Origin: Aquitalea aquatica | GTDB lineage: Bacteria > Pseudomonadota > Gammaproteobacteria > Burkholderiales > Chromobacteriaceae | Assembly: GCF_013911085.1 (NCBI RefSeq) | Contig: NZ_JACERN010000022.1 | Location: forward strand, 301,423 to 365,422 | Direction: 5' to 3' | Length of the DNA stretch: 64,000 bases | Made by a program: the position numbers and the translations under genes | The notes under the pieces: generated by a model | Seen by the model: only the letters and a program-made list of their open reading frames with translations | Told to the model about the DNA's origin: nothing | Database searches by the model: none | In this document: positions 53,539 to 63,785 of the stretch, one piece after another | Layout of the letters: the number at the start of each line of letters is the position of its first letter | How positions within the stretch are numbered: the first letter of the stretch is position 1

Positions 53539-56214
53539 ATGAGGCCTCACTACCTTACTTCGCTCTTTTCGCCGCGTAATGTCGCGGTTGTCGGTGCCAG
53601 CGATACCCCGGGGTCCATCGGTCAGGCCGTGTTTGCCAATCTGTTGGCAGGCAATTTCCAAGGCAAGCTGTTTCCGGTCAACCTCAATCACAAAGTGGTC
53701 GGTGGTATTCCGTCCGTCCCTTCGGTGCGCCTGATCGAGGCTGCTATTGACATGGCTGTGGTGTGCACTGCGATTCGCACTCTGCCTGCCATCATCAAAG
53801 ACTGTGGCAAGAAGGGCATCAAGGCGGTGCTGCTGGCCAAGGAGTTTTCCGATAGCGAACAGCTGGAGCGGGAGATCCTGAATGAATCGGTATCGATTGC
53901 ACGCCACTATGGCATCCGGGTGCTGGGGCCGAATGTATTGGGCTTGATGCGGCCGGTGGCTGGCTTCAATGCGACCAATTACACCAGTAAGGTACGGCCG
54001 GGCAATATGGCGCTGGTGTCACAGTCTTCCGCCCTGTGTACCGCCATGCTGGACTGGGCTGATAGCAAGGGCATCGGTTTTTCCAGCGTGATTTCGGTGG
54101 GCGAGGCGCTGGATGTGGATTTTGGTGAGATCCTGGATTACCTGGTGGCGGATAACTTCACCCAGGGCATTCTGTTGCATGTTCACCACATTCACCATGC
54201 GCGCCGCTTCATGAGCGCATTGCGTGCGGCTGCCCGTACCAAGCCTGTGGTGGTGATCAAGTCTGGCCGTTACCAGGATGATGTGACCGGGGTGACGCAT
54301 TCGAGCAATCTGATCGAGAGTGGCGATGTGTTCGACGCGGCGCTGTCGCGAGCCGGTGTGCTGCGGGTGTCTTCCATTGCGCAGTTGTTTACCGCAGCCA
54401 AGGTTCTGGCGGCCAATTTCCGTGTTGGTGGCAAGCGCTTGGCCATCGTGACCAATGGCATTGGCCCTGGGGTGCTGGCGGCTGACAGTGCTTATACCAA
54501 TGGTGTGGAGCTGGCCAAGCTGAGCGATACCACCATGGAATTGCTCAATAATGCCTTGCCGCGCAACTGGTCGCATGGCAACCCCATCGACCTGATTGGC
54601 GACGCCAGCCCGGTGCGTTTCCGTACGGCGGTGAAAGCCTGTATCGATGACCCCAATGTAGACGGGGTGCTGGTGATCTTTACCCCGCAGGCCGGGACTG
54701 ATCACCTGACCACGGCCCAGTTGATGATTGGCCTGCAGCGCGAATCGAGCAAGCCGATGTTCCTGTCCTGGCTGGGTGATGCCAAGGTATCAGAAAGCCG
54801 CGACCTGTTTTCCAAGGCCAAGTGTGCCCATTTCCGTGCGCCGGAATATGGTATCGAGGTGTTCCGCAACCTTGCCTCCTACCATCACAACCAGCAGTTG
54901 CTGCTGCAGACCCCCAGCCCGCTGGAGGGCAAGCGCGAGGCTCCGGATCTCAGTCGCGCCCGCGCAGCCATCGCCGGTGCCATGGCTGAAGGGCGCACCG
55001 TGCTCTCCGAGCGGGAGTCCAAGGAAGTACTGGCGGCCTTCCGCATTCCGGTCAATCCGACCCTGCTGGCGCGCACCGAAGATGAGGCCGTGGCACTGGC
55101 CGAGCAGATTCACTATCCGGTGGTGTTGAAGATCGATTCGCCGGACATCATCTATAAGTCCGATGTGGGCGGTGTAGAGCTGAACATCAGCAACGAAGCC
55201 ACCTTGCGCGCAGCGTTCCAGGGCATTCTGGAGCGCGCGCGCCAGGCCATGCCGGAGGCACGTATCGACGGCATTTCGGTACAACCCATGCGCAAGCGGC
55301 GTTTTGCCCGCGAGGTCATGGTGGGGGTGACGCATGACAGCTCGTTCGGGCCGGTGATTACCTTTGGTGCCGGTGGTATCGCGGTAGAAGTGATGCATGA
55401 CCGTGCCTTGTCCCTGCCGCCGCTCAACCAGTATCTGGTGGGCAGCATGATACGCAAGACCCGCATTGGCCAGTTACTGGGTGCCTTCAAGAACCTGCCC
55501 GCCGTGGACATGGATGAGCTGGTGGATGTGCTGCTGCATGTGTCGGAAATGGTATGCGAGCTGCCGGAACTGCGCGAGATGGATATCAATCCGCTGGTGG
55601 CGGATGAAAAGGGCGTCATTGCCCTGGATGCGCGCATCATCGTCGAACCGTTGAAGCCGGATGTGAAGCGTTACGGCCATATGGCCATCATGCCTTACCC
55701 CATGCACATGGTGCGTAGTGCCACGTTGACGGATGGCATGAAGGTCACCATCCGCCCGGTACGACCGGAAGATGCCGAAATGCAGCAGGAGTTCGTGCGT
55801 ACCCTGTCCGATGAAAGCCGCTACAACCGCTATATGTCCAGCATCAAGCAGCTGTCACAGACCATGCTGGTGCGCTTCACCCAGCTGGACTACGACCGTG
55901 AGATGGCACTGGCCATGACTTGCGAAACAGAAAACGGTGAAGAGCAGCAGGCGGTGGCCCGTTTCATTACCGACCCGGACAACGAAGGTTGCGAGTTCGC
56001 GCTGGAAGTAGCCGACAAGTGGCAGGGCAAGGGCATCGGCTACATCCTGATGAATGCCCTGTTTGATGCGGCCCGTGAGCAGGGGCTGACCGTGATGCGT
56101 GGCGAAGTGCTGGCCGGCAACAAGGGCATGCTCAAGCTGATGCACAAGCTGGGCTTTACCGTGGAAACCCACCCGGAAGACCGGGCACTGACCATCGTCA
56201 CCAAAATCCTGTAA
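53539..56214 (+). CDS. Acyl-CoA synthetase (NDP-forming)-like / GNAT protein lysine acetyltransferase (Pat type)
   Basis: An 891-residue fusion. The N-terminal part resembles ADP-forming acetyl-CoA synthetases: a CoA-binding domain (about 10-140, VAVVGASDTPGSIGQAVF), succinyl-CoA-ligase-like domains (to about 470, SQSSALCTAMLDWADSKGIGFSS) and an ATP-grasp-like domain (about 480-700, YPVVLKIDSPDIIYKSDVGGV). A GNAT acetyltransferase domain follows (about 735-891, DKWQGKGIGYILMNALFDAA). This is the layout of Pat/PatZ enzymes that acetylate lysines, for example in acetyl-CoA synthetase. Whether the ligase half is active cannot be judged. The ATG at 53539 has a weak ribosome-binding site. A palindrome lies upstream. 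Confidence 0.92.
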   Translation: MRPHYLTSLFSPRNVAVVGASDTPGSIGQAVFANLLAGNFQGKLFPVNLNHKVVGGIPSVPSVRLIEAAIDMAVVCTAIRTLPAIIKDCGKKGIKAVLLAKEFSDSEQLEREILNESVSIARHYGIRVLGPNVLGLMRPVAGFNATNYTSKVRPGNMALVSQSSALCTAMLDWADSKGIGFSSVISVGEALDVDFGEILDYLVADNFTQGILLHVHHIHHARRFMSALRAAARTKPVVVIKSGRYQDDVTGVTHSSNLIESGDVFDAALSRAGVLRVSSIAQLFTAAKVLAANFRVGGKRLAIVTNGIGPGVLAADSAYTNGVELAKLSDTTMELLNNALPRNWSHGNPIDLIGDASPVRFRTAVKACIDDPNVDGVLVIFTPQAGTDHLTTAQLMIGLQRESSKPMFLSWLGDAKVSESRDLFSKAKCAHFRAPEYGIEVFRNLASYHHNQQLLLQTPSPLEGKREAPDLSRARAAIAGAMAEGRTVLSERESKEVLAAFRIPVNPTLLARTEDEAVALAEQIHYPVVLKIDSPDIIYKSDVGGVELNISNEATLRAAFQGILERARQAMPEARIDGISVQPMRKRRFAREVMVGVTHDSSFGPVITFGAGGIAVEVMHDRALSLPPLNQYLVGSMIRKTRIGQLLGAFKNLPAVDMDELVDVLLHVSEMVCELPELREMDINPLVADEKGVIALDARIIVEPLKPDVKRYGHMAIMPYPMHMVRSATLTDGMKVTIRPVRPEDAEMQQEFVRTLSDESRYNRYMSSIKQLSQTMLVRFTQLDYDREMALAMTCETENGEEQQAVARFITDPDNEGCEFALEVADKWQGKGIGYILMNALFDAAREQGLTVMRGEVLAGNKGMLKLMHKLGFTVETHPEDRALTIVTKIL

Positions 56215-56331
56215 GGCAGCTTGGGTGGCTGATGGCCGCCCACATCGCCCCGGTGTGTGGTTTTTATCCGTCAAACAGGGGTGTCCTGCCTGCTGATATG
56301 GGCCGCACCGGGCCGCAAGCGTATTAAGCGC

Positions 56332-56361
56332 TTGCAAGATAAGGGAAAAGTGCCATAGAAT
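56332..56361 (+). promoter_or_regulatory. Promoter of the rpsP-rimM-trmD-rplS operon
   Basis: TTGCAA (56332-56337), 18 bp, TAGAAT (56356-56361). It lies 45 bp before rpsP and its -10 equals that of the rplM promoter. Confidence 0.7.
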
Positions 56362-56406
56362 CGTGGGCTTTTCTACGATACCGTTTTTATCTAAGGACAA
56401 TCGACA

Positions 56407-56655
56407 ATGGTAGTGATTCGTCTGGCACGTGGCGGCGCCAAGAACCGTCCGTTCTACAACATCGTGGTGACCGATTCCCGTAACCGTCGTGACGGTCGCT
56501 TCATCGAGCGCGTTGGCTTCTACAACCCGGTAGCTAACGAGAAGGAAGAGCGCGTGCGCCTGACTTCCGATCGTCTGAACTACTGGATCGGCGTTGGCGC
56601 TCAGGTTACCGACGCCGTAGCCAAGCTGCTGAAAGAGCAGAAGGTTGCTGCCTAA
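56407..56655 (+). CDS. rpsP: 30S ribosomal protein S16
   Basis: The 82-residue S16 protein of the small subunit, needed for 30S assembly. It begins [26 protein letters not shown], the universal S16 start, and continues [28 protein letters not shown] lies upstream of ATG 56407. It heads the conserved rpsP-rimM-trmD-rplS operon. Confidence 0.98.
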   Translation: MVVIRLARGGAKNRPFYNIVVTDSRNRRDGRFIERVGFYNPVANEKEERVRLTSDRLNYWIGVGAQVTDAVAKLLKEQKVAA

Positions 56656-56688
56656 TCGTTCGTTGACTCAACTAACGGACTAAGGCGC

Positions 56689-57195
56689 ATGCGCAAAGAA
56701 GATCTCGTCTTGATGGGGTTTGTGCGTGGCGCCTTCGGTATCAAGGGCTGGGTGAAAGTCCAGGCCGATACCGAATACGCTGACGGTCTGTTTGACTACC
56801 CGGTCTGGTGGCTGGGCAAGGATGACAGCTGGAAGCCGTACACATTTGAAAACGGGGCAGTGCAACCCAAGGGTTTATCCGCCAAGCTGCAAGGCGTTGA
56901 CGATCGTGACGGGGCGGAAGCCCTGCGTGGCCTGCAAGTTGCTGTTCCCCGTAGTGAATTGCCGGAAGCTGGTGAAGGCGAATATTACTGGTCCGATCTG
57001 ATCGGCCTGTCTGTCGTCAACCAGCAAGGCGTGGTGCTTGGCAAGGTAACCGAATTGATGGAAACCGGTGCCAATGACGTATTGGTAGTTGAAGGTGAGC
57101 ACGGCCAGCGGCTGATTCCCTTTGTCGGCCAGTTTGTGCTGAATGTAAATCTGGCTGAGGCCAGCATTTCAGTGGACTGGGGCCTCGACTACTGA
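56689..57195 (+). CDS. rimM: 16S rRNA processing protein RimM
   Basis: A 168-residue ribosome maturation factor that binds S19 and helps 30S head assembly. Family segments: [21 protein letters not shown] at the start, the central [22 protein letters not shown] and a PRC-barrel C-terminal half with [13 protein letters not shown] and [11 protein letters not shown]. The ATG at 56689 is close to TAAGG (about 4 nt), a short spacing; an alternative start was not apparent. It overlaps trmD by one base. Confidence 0.95.
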   Translation: MRKEDLVLMGFVRGAFGIKGWVKVQADTEYADGLFDYPVWWLGKDDSWKPYTFENGAVQPKGLSAKLQGVDDRDGAEALRGLQVAVPRSELPEAGEGEYYWSDLIGLSVVNQQGVVLGKVTELMETGANDVLVVEGEHGQRLIPFVGQFVLNVNLAEASISVDWGLDY

Positions 57196-57962
57196 TGCAT
57201 ATCGATGCCATCACGCTGTTTCCGGAAATGTTCGATGCCATCGCCCGCTTTGGCGTAAGCCAGCGGGCGCTTGATTTGGGCATTTGGGATTTCCAGAAAT
57301 GGAATCCACGCGATTTCACCCATGACAACTATCGCCGTGTGGACGATCGTCCCTATGGTGGTGGGCCTGGCATGCTGATGCTGATCGAACCGCTGGAAGC
57401 GGCCATTACGGCCGCCAAAGCGCGTCAGCAGGCAGCAGGTGTCGAAGAGAGCCATGTGATTTACCTGTCACCGCAGGGTCGTGCCTTATCGCACGAGAAG
57501 GCGGTGGAGCTATCCCGGCGTCCCGGTCTCATTGTATTGTGCGGCCGTTACGAAGGGGTGGATGAGCGCTTGATCGAGCGCCAGGTCGATGAGGAAGTTT
57601 CCATTGGCGACTACGTGTTGTCCGGTGGCGAACTACCTGCCATGGTACTGATGGATGCAGTCATTCGGCTGCTTCCTGGCGTGCTCAACGATGCCCAGTC
57701 TGCTTATGAAGATTCATTTGTGAACGGACTCCTTGATTGTCCGCACTATACCCGACCCGAAGACTATCAGGGCATGCGGGTGCCGGATGTGCTTATGTCC
57801 GGAAATCATGCACTGATTGCTAAATGGCGGTTGAAGCAGGCGCTGGGAAGGACGTGGCAACGTCGCCCGGATCTGTTGCAAGGCCGCTCTTTGACAAAAC
57901 AGGAATCTCGGCTGCTGGCAGAGTACCAGCAGGAACAAGATATCCTCAAAAAACCGGAGTAA
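57195..57962 (+). CDS. trmD: tRNA (guanine37-N1)-methyltransferase
   Basis: A 255-residue SPOUT-class enzyme that methylates G37 next to the anticodon and prevents frameshifting. It has [11 protein letters not shown] at the start, the SAM-binding trefoil-knot segments [28 protein letters not shown] and [25 protein letters not shown], and the DSF loop region. Its ATG overlaps rimM's stop (ATGATGC/TGATG), and rplS follows after 3 bp, as in most proteobacteria. Confidence 0.97.
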   Translation: MHIDAITLFPEMFDAIARFGVSQRALDLGIWDFQKWNPRDFTHDNYRRVDDRPYGGGPGMLMLIEPLEAAITAAKARQQAAGVEESHVIYLSPQGRALSHEKAVELSRRPGLIVLCGRYEGVDERLIERQVDEEVSIGDYVLSGGELPAMVLMDAVIRLLPGVLNDAQSAYEDSFVNGLLDCPHYTRPEDYQGMRVPDVLMSGNHALIAKWRLKQALGRTWQRRPDLLQGRSLTKQESRLLAEYQQEQDILKKPE

Positions 57963-57965
57963 AAC

Positions 57966-58334
57966 ATGGATCTGATCCAGAAACTCGAGCAAGAAGAAAT
58001 CGCCCGCCTGGGCAAGACCATCCCGGAATTCGCTCCTGGCGATACCGTTGTGGTTCATGTCAAGGTAAAGGAAGGTAACCGCGAACGTCTGCAGGCTTAC
58101 GAAGGTGTTGTTATCGCCAAGCGTAACCGTGGTCTGAACAGCTCTTTCATCGTGCGCAAGATGTCCGCTGGTGAAGGTGTTGAGCGTACTTTCCAGTCCT
58201 ACTCCCCTCTGGTGGCTTCCGTAGAAGTGAAGCGCCGTGGTGATGTACGTCGCGCCAAGCTGTACTACCTGCGCGGCCGTACCGGCAAGTCTGCACGTAT
58301 CAAGGAAAAACTGCCGGCTCGCAAGCAAGGCTGA
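57966..58334 (+). CDS. rplS: 50S ribosomal protein L19
   Basis: A 122-residue L19, located at the 30S-50S interface. It shows the start [22 protein letters not shown], the [26 protein letters not shown] motif, and [16 protein letters not shown] followed by [18 protein letters not shown]. It is last in the operon, 3 bp after trmD, and ends at a strong terminator at 58358. Confidence 0.98.
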   Translation: MDLIQKLEQEEIARLGKTIPEFAPGDTVVVHVKVKEGNRERLQAYEGVVIAKRNRGLNSSFIVRKMSAGEGVERTFQSYSPLVASVEVKRRGDVRRAKLYYLRGRTGKSARIKEKLPARKQG

Positions 58335-58357
58335 TCCTGATACCGTCAGGTATGATA

Positions 58358-58391
58358 AAAGCGCAAGGCAGCTGCCTTGCGCTTTTTTTAC
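58358..58391 (+). terminator. Terminator after rplS
   Basis: AAAGCGCAAGGCA / TGCCTTGCGCTTT, a 13-bp perfect stem with a two-base centre, ending in seven T residues. Confidence 0.93.
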
Positions 58392-58416
58392 GTCTGCAGC
58401 CAGGTGAGGGAAGGGC

Positions 58417-59298
58417 ATGAGTAGCGAAAGCATAGACCGGTTTCTGGATCATCTGTGGCTGACCGACGGACTGTCAGCCAATACGCTGGCGGCTTATCGC
58501 CGCGATCTGCTCAAGCTGCAACGGCAGTTACAGGCGGAGGGTGCCGAGCTGGATGCGGCGGACCAGGCACTCATCCAGCAAGCCCTGCTGATGGCGGTTG
58601 ATACCGAAAAGCCAGCTACCCGTGCCCGCCAGTTGTCCTGCTTGCGGCGCTATTATCAGTTTCTGTTGGCAAATGGCCATCGTCCTGACGATCCGACCAC
58701 CCATCTGGGCAGCCCCAAATTGGGACAGCGCTTGCCCAAAGCATTGTCCGAGGGGCAGGTGGAGCTGCTGCTACAAGCTGCTGATGTTGACGAGCCGCTG
58801 GGTTTGCGAGATCGGGCCATGCTGGAGGTGCTGTATGCCACTGGCTTGCGGGTATCCGAGCTGGTCGGGCTGACCCTGCAGCAGCTGGACATGATTACCG
58901 GCTTGATCATTACTCGCGGCAAGGGCAACAAGGAGCGCATGGTGCCCTTGGGTGAGGTGGCGCTGGAGTGGCTGGAGCGTTATTTTCGTGAGGCGCGGCC
59001 ATTGTTGCTGGCGGGAGCGCAGTGCGATGCGGTGTTTGTCACTCAGCGCAAGGCCGGCATGACGCGGCAGATGGCCTGGTATCTGATTGCCGGCTATGCC
59101 CGGCAGCAGGGATTGCCACCCATCGGCCCACACATGCTGCGACATGCTTTTGCCACGCATCTGGTCAATCATGGTGCTGATCTGCGCGTGGTGCAGCTGC
59201 TGCTGGGTCATTCTGATATTTCCACCACGCAGATTTATACCCATGTGGCACGCGAACGGCTCAAGCAGCTGCATGCCCAGCACCATCCGCGTGGCTGA
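58417..59298 (+). CDS. xerD: Site-specific tyrosine recombinase XerD
   Basis: A 293-residue recombinase that, with XerC, resolves chromosome dimers at dif. The N-terminal SAM-like core-binding domain starts IDRFLDHLWLTDGLSANTLAAYRRDL. The catalytic domain holds the Arg of ATGLRVSELVGL, the Lys-bearing beta hairpin (TRGKGNKERMVPLGEVA), the HMLRHAFATHLVNHGADLRVVQLLLGHSDISTTQIYTHV box with His/Arg/His, and Tyr in QIYTHV. XerD-type features are the start and the LRVVQLLLGH spacing; XerC would be elsewhere. AGGGAAGGGC lies before the ATG. Confidence 0.94.
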   Translation: MSSESIDRFLDHLWLTDGLSANTLAAYRRDLLKLQRQLQAEGAELDAADQALIQQALLMAVDTEKPATRARQLSCLRRYYQFLLANGHRPDDPTTHLGSPKLGQRLPKALSEGQVELLLQAADVDEPLGLRDRAMLEVLYATGLRVSELVGLTLQQLDMITGLIITRGKGNKERMVPLGEVALEWLERYFREARPLLLAGAQCDAVFVTQRKAGMTRQMAWYLIAGYARQQGLPPIGPHMLRHAFATHLVNHGADLRVVQLLLGHSDISTTQIYTHVARERLKQLHAQHHPRG

Positions 59299-59320
59299 GC
59301 CGGATTGTCGTCATCAAAAA

Positions 59321-59350
59321 AACGCCCGCAGACGATGCGGGCGTTGTGGT
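59321..59350 (-). terminator. Terminator after clpA
   Basis: AACGCCCGCA / TGCGGGCGTT. Read on the minus strand it runs into TTTTTTTGATG. It also lies just after the convergent xerD. Confidence 0.88.
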
Positions 59351-59364
59351 GATAGCGGGGTGGC

Positions 59365-61644
59365 TCAGGCTGGTTCGGCTGCGAGTGTTTCTGGGTCGAA
59401 TTGCAGCTCCACCACATCCTGCTCGTTGACGGTGACGGTTACCTCTCCGCCATTGGCCAGGCGGCCAAACAGCAGCTCGTCGGCCAGTGCCTTGCGGATG
59501 GTGTCCTGAATCAGCCGTGCCATCGGGCGTGCCCCCATCAGCGGGTCAAAGCCACGTTTGGCGAGGAAGGCGCGCAGCGCGTCGGTAAAGTGGATTTCCA
59601 CCTTCTTGTCGCTGAGCTGGTGTTCCAGCTGCATCAGGAACTTGTCCACCACCTGCATGATGATCTGCTCATCCAGCGTCTTGAAGGAGATCGTGGCATC
59701 CAGCCGGTTGCGGAATTCCGGGCTGAACAAGCGCTTGATATCGGCCATTTCATCACCGGCTTCCTTGGACTGGGTAAAGCCCAGTGTCGGCTTGGACATG
59801 GCTTCGGCACCGGCATTGGTGGTCATGATGATCACCACATTGCGGAAATCTGCCTTGCGACCGTTGTTATCGGTCAGGGTGCCATGGTCCATCACCTGCA
59901 GCAGCACGTTGTAGATGTCCGGATGCGCTTTTTCGATCTCGTCCAGCAGCAATACGGCATACGGGTGTTTGGTGATGGCTTCGGTCAACTGGCCACCCTG
60001 TTCGAAGCCGACATAGCCGGGAGGTGCGCCAATCAGCCGGCTGACTGCATGGCGCTCCATATACTCGGACATGTCAAAGCGAATCAGCTCCACACCCAAT
60101 ACATAGGCCAGCTGCTTGGCGACCTCGGTCTTGCCCACCCCGGTCGGGCCGGAGAACAGGAAAGAGCCGATGGGCTTTTGCGGATTGCCCAGGCCTGAGC
60201 GGGTCATCTTGATGGCGGTGGCCAGGCTTTCGATGGCCTTGTCCTGGCCGAATACCACATTGCGCAAATCGCGTTCCAGGTTTTTCAGCACATTGCGGTC
60301 ATCGGTGGAAACCGTTTTCGGCGGAATGCGGGCGATCTTGGCCACGATCTCTTCGATCTCGGACTTGTTGATCACCTTCTTCTGCCGCGACTTGGGCAAG
60401 ATCTTTTGTGCAGCACCAGCTTCGTCGATCACGTCGATGGCCTTGTCCGGCAAGTGACGATCATTGATGTAGCGGGCTGACAGTTCGGCAGCGGTGGACA
60501 GGGCTGCCTGAGTGTACTTCACGCCATGGTGAGCTTCGAAGCGCGATTTCAGCCCCTTGAGGATTTCCACGGTTTGTTCCACGGTCGGCTCGGCCACATC
60601 AATCTTCTGGAAGCGCCGTGACAGGGCGTTGTCCTTTTCAAAAATGCCACGGTATTCGTTATACGTCGTAGCGCCAATGCAGCGCAGGCTGCCATTGGAC
60701 AAGGCTGGCTTCAGCAGATTGGATGCATCCAGCGTACCGCCAGAGGCGGCACCGGCACCGATCAGGGTGTGGATTTCGTCGATGAACAGGATGGCGTGTT
60801 CATCTTCGGTCAGTTGCTTGATGACAGCCTTGAGGCGTTGCTCGAAATCGCCACGGTATTTGGTGCCAGCTAGCAGCGCGCCCATGTCAAGCGCATACAC
60901 GGTGGCCTTGGACAGGACATCCGGCACTTCGTTGTTGACGATGCGCCGCGCCAGCCCTTCGGCAATCGCCGTCTTGCCCACGCCGGCTTCACCCACCAGC
61001 AGTGGGTTGTTCTTGCGGCGACGGCAGAGGATTTGCACCGTGCGTTCTAGTTCTTGTTCGCGGCCGATCAGCGGATCGATTTTCCCATCGCGCGCTTGCT
61101 GGTTGAGGTTGAGCGTGTAGTTTTCCAGCGCGCCACCCGGCCCGGCAGATTGCTCTTCGCTCTCGGACTCGTTGTGCTGCTCACGCGGCTCCGGCGGGTG
61201 TTGCGGCGAGCGCTGTTTGGTAATGCCATGGGAGATGAAATTGACAACATCCAGCCGAGATATTCCCTGCTGATGCAGGTAATACACGGCATGTGAGTCT
61301 TTTTCGCCGAAGATGGCTACCAGAATATTCGCACCGGTCACTTCCTTCTTGCCGGAAGATTGCACATGCAAAATGGCGCGTTGAATCACCCGCTGGAAGC
61401 CCAGCGTAGGTTGGGTTTCGACCTCGGTTTCCCCGGGAACGGTGGGGGTGTGTTCGTCAATGAAGTCGCCCAGCTGTTTTTTCAGCTGGTCGAGATTGGC
61501 CCCGCAGGCGCGCAAAACATCGGCGGCGGAGGGATTGTCGATCATGGCAAGCAGCAAATGCTCCACGCTGATGAACTCGTGGCGCTTGCGCCTGGCGTCC
61601 ATGAACGCCATATGCAGGCTTACTTCAAGCTCCTGGGCAATCAT
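59365..61644 (-). CDS. clpA: ATP-dependent Clp protease ATP-binding subunit ClpA
   Basis: A 759-residue AAA+ unfoldase that feeds substrates to ClpP. Parts: the N domain ([34 protein letters not shown]), D1 ATPase with Walker [23 protein letters not shown] and Walker [17 protein letters not shown]2 with Walker [23 protein letters not shown] and [25 protein letters not shown]. The ClpP-binding loop region follows in D2. The ATG at 61644 has GGAGG at 7 nt; the frame is open 7 codons further upstream. It shares the base overlap TGATG with clpS just upstream on the strand. Confidence 0.96.
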   Translation of the reverse strand: MIAQELEVSLHMAFMDARRKRHEFISVEHLLLAMIDNPSAADVLRACGANLDQLKKQLGDFIDEHTPTVPGETEVETQPTLGFQRVIQRAILHVQSSGKKEVTGANILVAIFGEKDSHAVYYLHQQGISRLDVVNFISHGITKQRSPQHPPEPREQHNESESEEQSAGPGGALENYTLNLNQQARDGKIDPLIGREQELERTVQILCRRRKNNPLLVGEAGVGKTAIAEGLARRIVNNEVPDVLSKATVYALDMGALLAGTKYRGDFEQRLKAVIKQLTEDEHAILFIDEIHTLIGAGAASGGTLDASNLLKPALSNGSLRCIGATTYNEYRGIFEKDNALSRRFQKIDVAEPTVEQTVEILKGLKSRFEAHHGVKYTQAALSTAAELSARYINDRHLPDKAIDVIDEAGAAQKILPKSRQKKVINKSEIEEIVAKIARIPPKTVSTDDRNVLKNLERDLRNVVFGQDKAIESLATAIKMTRSGLGNPQKPIGSFLFSGPTGVGKTEVAKQLAYVLGVELIRFDMSEYMERHAVSRLIGAPPGYVGFEQGGQLTEAITKHPYAVLLLDEIEKAHPDIYNVLLQVMDHGTLTDNNGRKADFRNVVIIMTTNAGAEAMSKPTLGFTQSKEAGDEMADIKRLFSPEFRNRLDATISFKTLDEQIIMQVVDKFLMQLEHQLSDKKVEIHFTDALRAFLAKRGFDPLMGARPMARLIQDTIRKALADELLFGRLANGGEVTVTVNEQDVVELQFDPETLAAEPA

Positions 61645-61952
61645 CAGTTTTCCTCCATTACGCACTGAAGCGGATGCTGGTGTGCTTTGGCAAATTGCGA
61701 CACCTGTTCAACCTTGGTGGCAGCCACGTCTTTGGTATAAACGCCACACACGCCGTGACCTTGCGTATGGACTTGCAACATGACCTGGGTAGCCTTTTCC
61801 CTGTTCATGTGGAACAACTGCTGCAACACTTCCACCACAAATTCCATTGGGGTGAAATCATCGTTCAATAACAATACCTTATACATTGGGGGAGGGGTGG
61901 TCCTCACCCGTGACACCTCTTTGACGGCGTCGTTGCTGAACTGCGTGGACAT
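61644..61952 (-). CDS. clpS: ATP-dependent Clp protease adaptor ClpS
   Basis: A 102-residue adaptor that recognises N-degrons and delivers them to ClpA. It has [65 protein letters not shown], where the [17 protein letters not shown] and H-x-x-G-x-G segments form the core. It is the first gene of the clpS-clpA pair and overlaps clpA by one base. Confidence 0.96.
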   Translation of the reverse strand: MSTQFSNDAVKEVSRVRTTPPPMYKVLLLNDDFTPMEFVVEVLQQLFHMNREKATQVMLQVHTQGHGVCGVYTKDVAATKVEQVSQFAKAHQHPLQCVMEEN

Positions 61953-62038
61953 GTCGACTTTCAGTTAAACCGCGGTTTACTTCAATTTTGGTTCCCCCAG
62001 ACTTTTTTTCAAGGGGCGAGTGCGAATTCCTTTTGGAC

Positions 62039-62067
62039 TTGACGCTATCACGATGGTTGCGTAGAAA
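62039..62067 (+). promoter_or_regulatory. Promoter of the cold-shock gene
   Basis: TTGACG (62039-62044), 17-bp spacer, TAGAAA (62062-62067). Transcription from here would give a 5' leader of about 100 nt, long enough for temperature-responsive folding as in cspA genes. Confidence 0.6.
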
Positions 62068-62176
62068 TGCTGTTCAGGTGCTTGGCTTAGCTGTTTGGCA
62101 TTCCCGGATAAGCCGGAATGGACAGCAAGCTTTAAGTTGGTCGGCCTCACCAGCCATAGTCAATCAAGGAAGTAAC

Positions 62177-62380
62177 ATGTCAATTGGTACCGTTAAGTGG
62201 TTCAACGACGCTAAAGGCTTTGGCTTTATTACCCCGGATGAGGGTGGTGAAGACCTGTTTGCCCATTTCTCCGCCATCAATATGCAAGGCTTCAAGACCC
62301 TGAAAGAGGGTCAACGTGTAAGCTTTGACATCGTTAGCGGCCCGAAAGGCAAGCAAGCGTCGAACATCCAAGCTGCCTGA
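62177..62380 (+). CDS. Cold shock domain protein (CspA family)
   Basis: A 67-residue single-strand nucleic-acid-binding protein. RNP1 is KGFGFITP and RNP2 is DLFAHFSAI, both complete; the start [17 protein letters not shown] is canonical. Such proteins act as RNA chaperones at low temperature or generally in translation. AAGGAAGTAAC precedes ATG 62177; the open frame further upstream is not part of it. The leader of about 100 nt contains a small hairpin (CATTCCCGG/CCGGAATG) near 62099-62121. It ends at a strong terminator. Confidence 0.96.
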   Translation: MSIGTVKWFNDAKGFGFITPDEGGEDLFAHFSAINMQGFKTLKEGQRVSFDIVSGPKGKQASNIQAA

Positions 62381-62446
62381 TCAGGCAGAGGATGTGCCAG
62401 GATTGCCAGGTGCGCTGACCTAATCAGTCAACGTCCCGACAGCTTC

Positions 62447-62482
62447 AAACAAAACCCCGCCAACCGGCGGGTTTTGTTTTTT
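62447..62482. terminator. Terminator between cold-shock gene and MFS gene
   Basis: Stem AAACAAAACCCCGCC / GGCGGGTTTTGTTT with one bulge and a TTTTTT tail on the plus strand, with T-rich bases on the minus strand as well. Confidence 0.88.
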
Positions 62483-62484
62483 CA

Positions 62485-63693
62485 TCAAATGGTATTGCTG
62501 GCATAGCGTGTGCTGGCAGGAGCGCGCAGTAACTGTCCCCACAGTGCCAGCAAGGTGATGGTGCCAATCATGGCCAAGCACAGCCAAGGCAGCGACGGCA
62601 GATGCCATTGGCGGGACATGTCCAGCAGCCAGCCTCCTCCAACATAGCCCACGGCACCACCCAAAGCCAGCCCCAGCCGACTGCAACCCAGATAGCTGGC
62701 GCGCGCTTGTGCCTTGGCCAGCCCGGCGATATAGGTTTCCCGCGCCGGCTCCATGATGATGGACCCCAGAAAAAACATGGCCAGAATGACAAAGGCCGCC
62801 AGTGGATGTTGCACGCTGCTCATGATAGCCAGGCTAAGGCTCATCAACCCCAGGCCGATCAGCATGCGCTGCTCGCGTCGCAGATAGCGTTCTCCCCAGC
62901 GTGCCAGCGGATAAAGCAGGCTGAGTGACAAGCAGGTCTCCAGCATATACATCCAGCCTACCGCCTGATAATTGCCAGTCAGTTGCTTGATGGTCACCGG
63001 GACCAGCAGCATGACTTGGACTGCGAGCATGTAATATCCACTCAAGGTCAGTACAAAGCGCATATAGCTGCGATCGTGCAAGACGGTGCGCATGGAGTGC
63101 CAGGGGGAGGTCTTGCCCGTGGCGACCCGGTACGGCGGCAGCAACAGGGCATTGACTACGGCAGCCAGCACGAACATGGCGCAGCCTGCCAGACCAACCC
63201 AGCGAAAGTCGAATTGCAGCAGCCAGGAACCCAGCAGGGCGGCAGCCACCGCGCCGGCGCTGTCCTGCATCATCAGGATGGCGTAGAAGTGCGGCCGCTC
63301 CCTGGGCCGTACCAGTTTGGCAACCAGCGCCGTGCGCGGCGGATCAAACAGGGTCCCGCCCAGGCCAGAGAGCAGGCAGGAGGCAAACAGCAGCCACGGT
63401 GCATGCGCCAGTGCCATGCAGGCAAAGCCAGCGGCGCGCATCAGCATGCCGCAGACAATCAAGGGCTTGGCACCGTAGCGGTCGGCTAGCGAGCCACCAA
63501 ACAGGCCCAGCCCCTGCTGCATGAACTGGCGCATGGCCAGTGCCAGGCCGACGATCGTGGCGCTCCAGCCTAACTGGTCAACAAAATGCAGGCTGATCAG
63601 CGGGAAAACCATGAAAAAACCGAATATCACCAGCAGGTTGTCCAGCAGGATAAACGCCTTGCCCAGTTTGCGTGCCCGTTGTGCCGAAGCCAT
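62485..63693 (-). CDS. MFS transporter
   Basis: A 402-residue major-facilitator protein with about 12 membrane segments. The characteristic cytoplasmic loop 2-3 motif is [19 protein letters not shown], and the first half contains [21 protein letters not shown]. It resembles drug-efflux-type proteins (DHA1 group); the substrate is unknown. GAGGAGAACAC precedes ATG 63693. Its 5' flank of about 90 bp separates it from the IS30 end, so insertion occurred just upstream of its promoter region. Confidence 0.9.
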   Translation of the reverse strand: MASAQRARKLGKAFILLDNLLVIFGFFMVFPLISLHFVDQLGWSATIVGLALAMRQFMQQGLGLFGGSLADRYGAKPLIVCGMLMRAAGFACMALAHAPWLLFASCLLSGLGGTLFDPPRTALVAKLVRPRERPHFYAILMMQDSAGAVAAALLGSWLLQFDFRWVGLAGCAMFVLAAVVNALLLPPYRVATGKTSPWHSMRTVLHDRSYMRFVLTLSGYYMLAVQVMLLVPVTIKQLTGNYQAVGWMYMLETCLSLSLLYPLARWGERYLRREQRMLIGLGLMSLSLAIMSSVQHPLAAFVILAMFFLGSIIMEPARETYIAGLAKAQARASYLGCSRLGLALGGAVGYVGGGWLLDMSRQWHLPSLPWLCLAMIGTITLLALWGQLLRAPASTRYASNTI

Positions 63694-63785
63694 GTGTTCT
63701 CCTCATCCGAACAGCATTTTAAGGAGGCGGCCTGCTATTATGTAAGTCGACTTCTACTAATATTTCATATGCGATTTTTTTATGT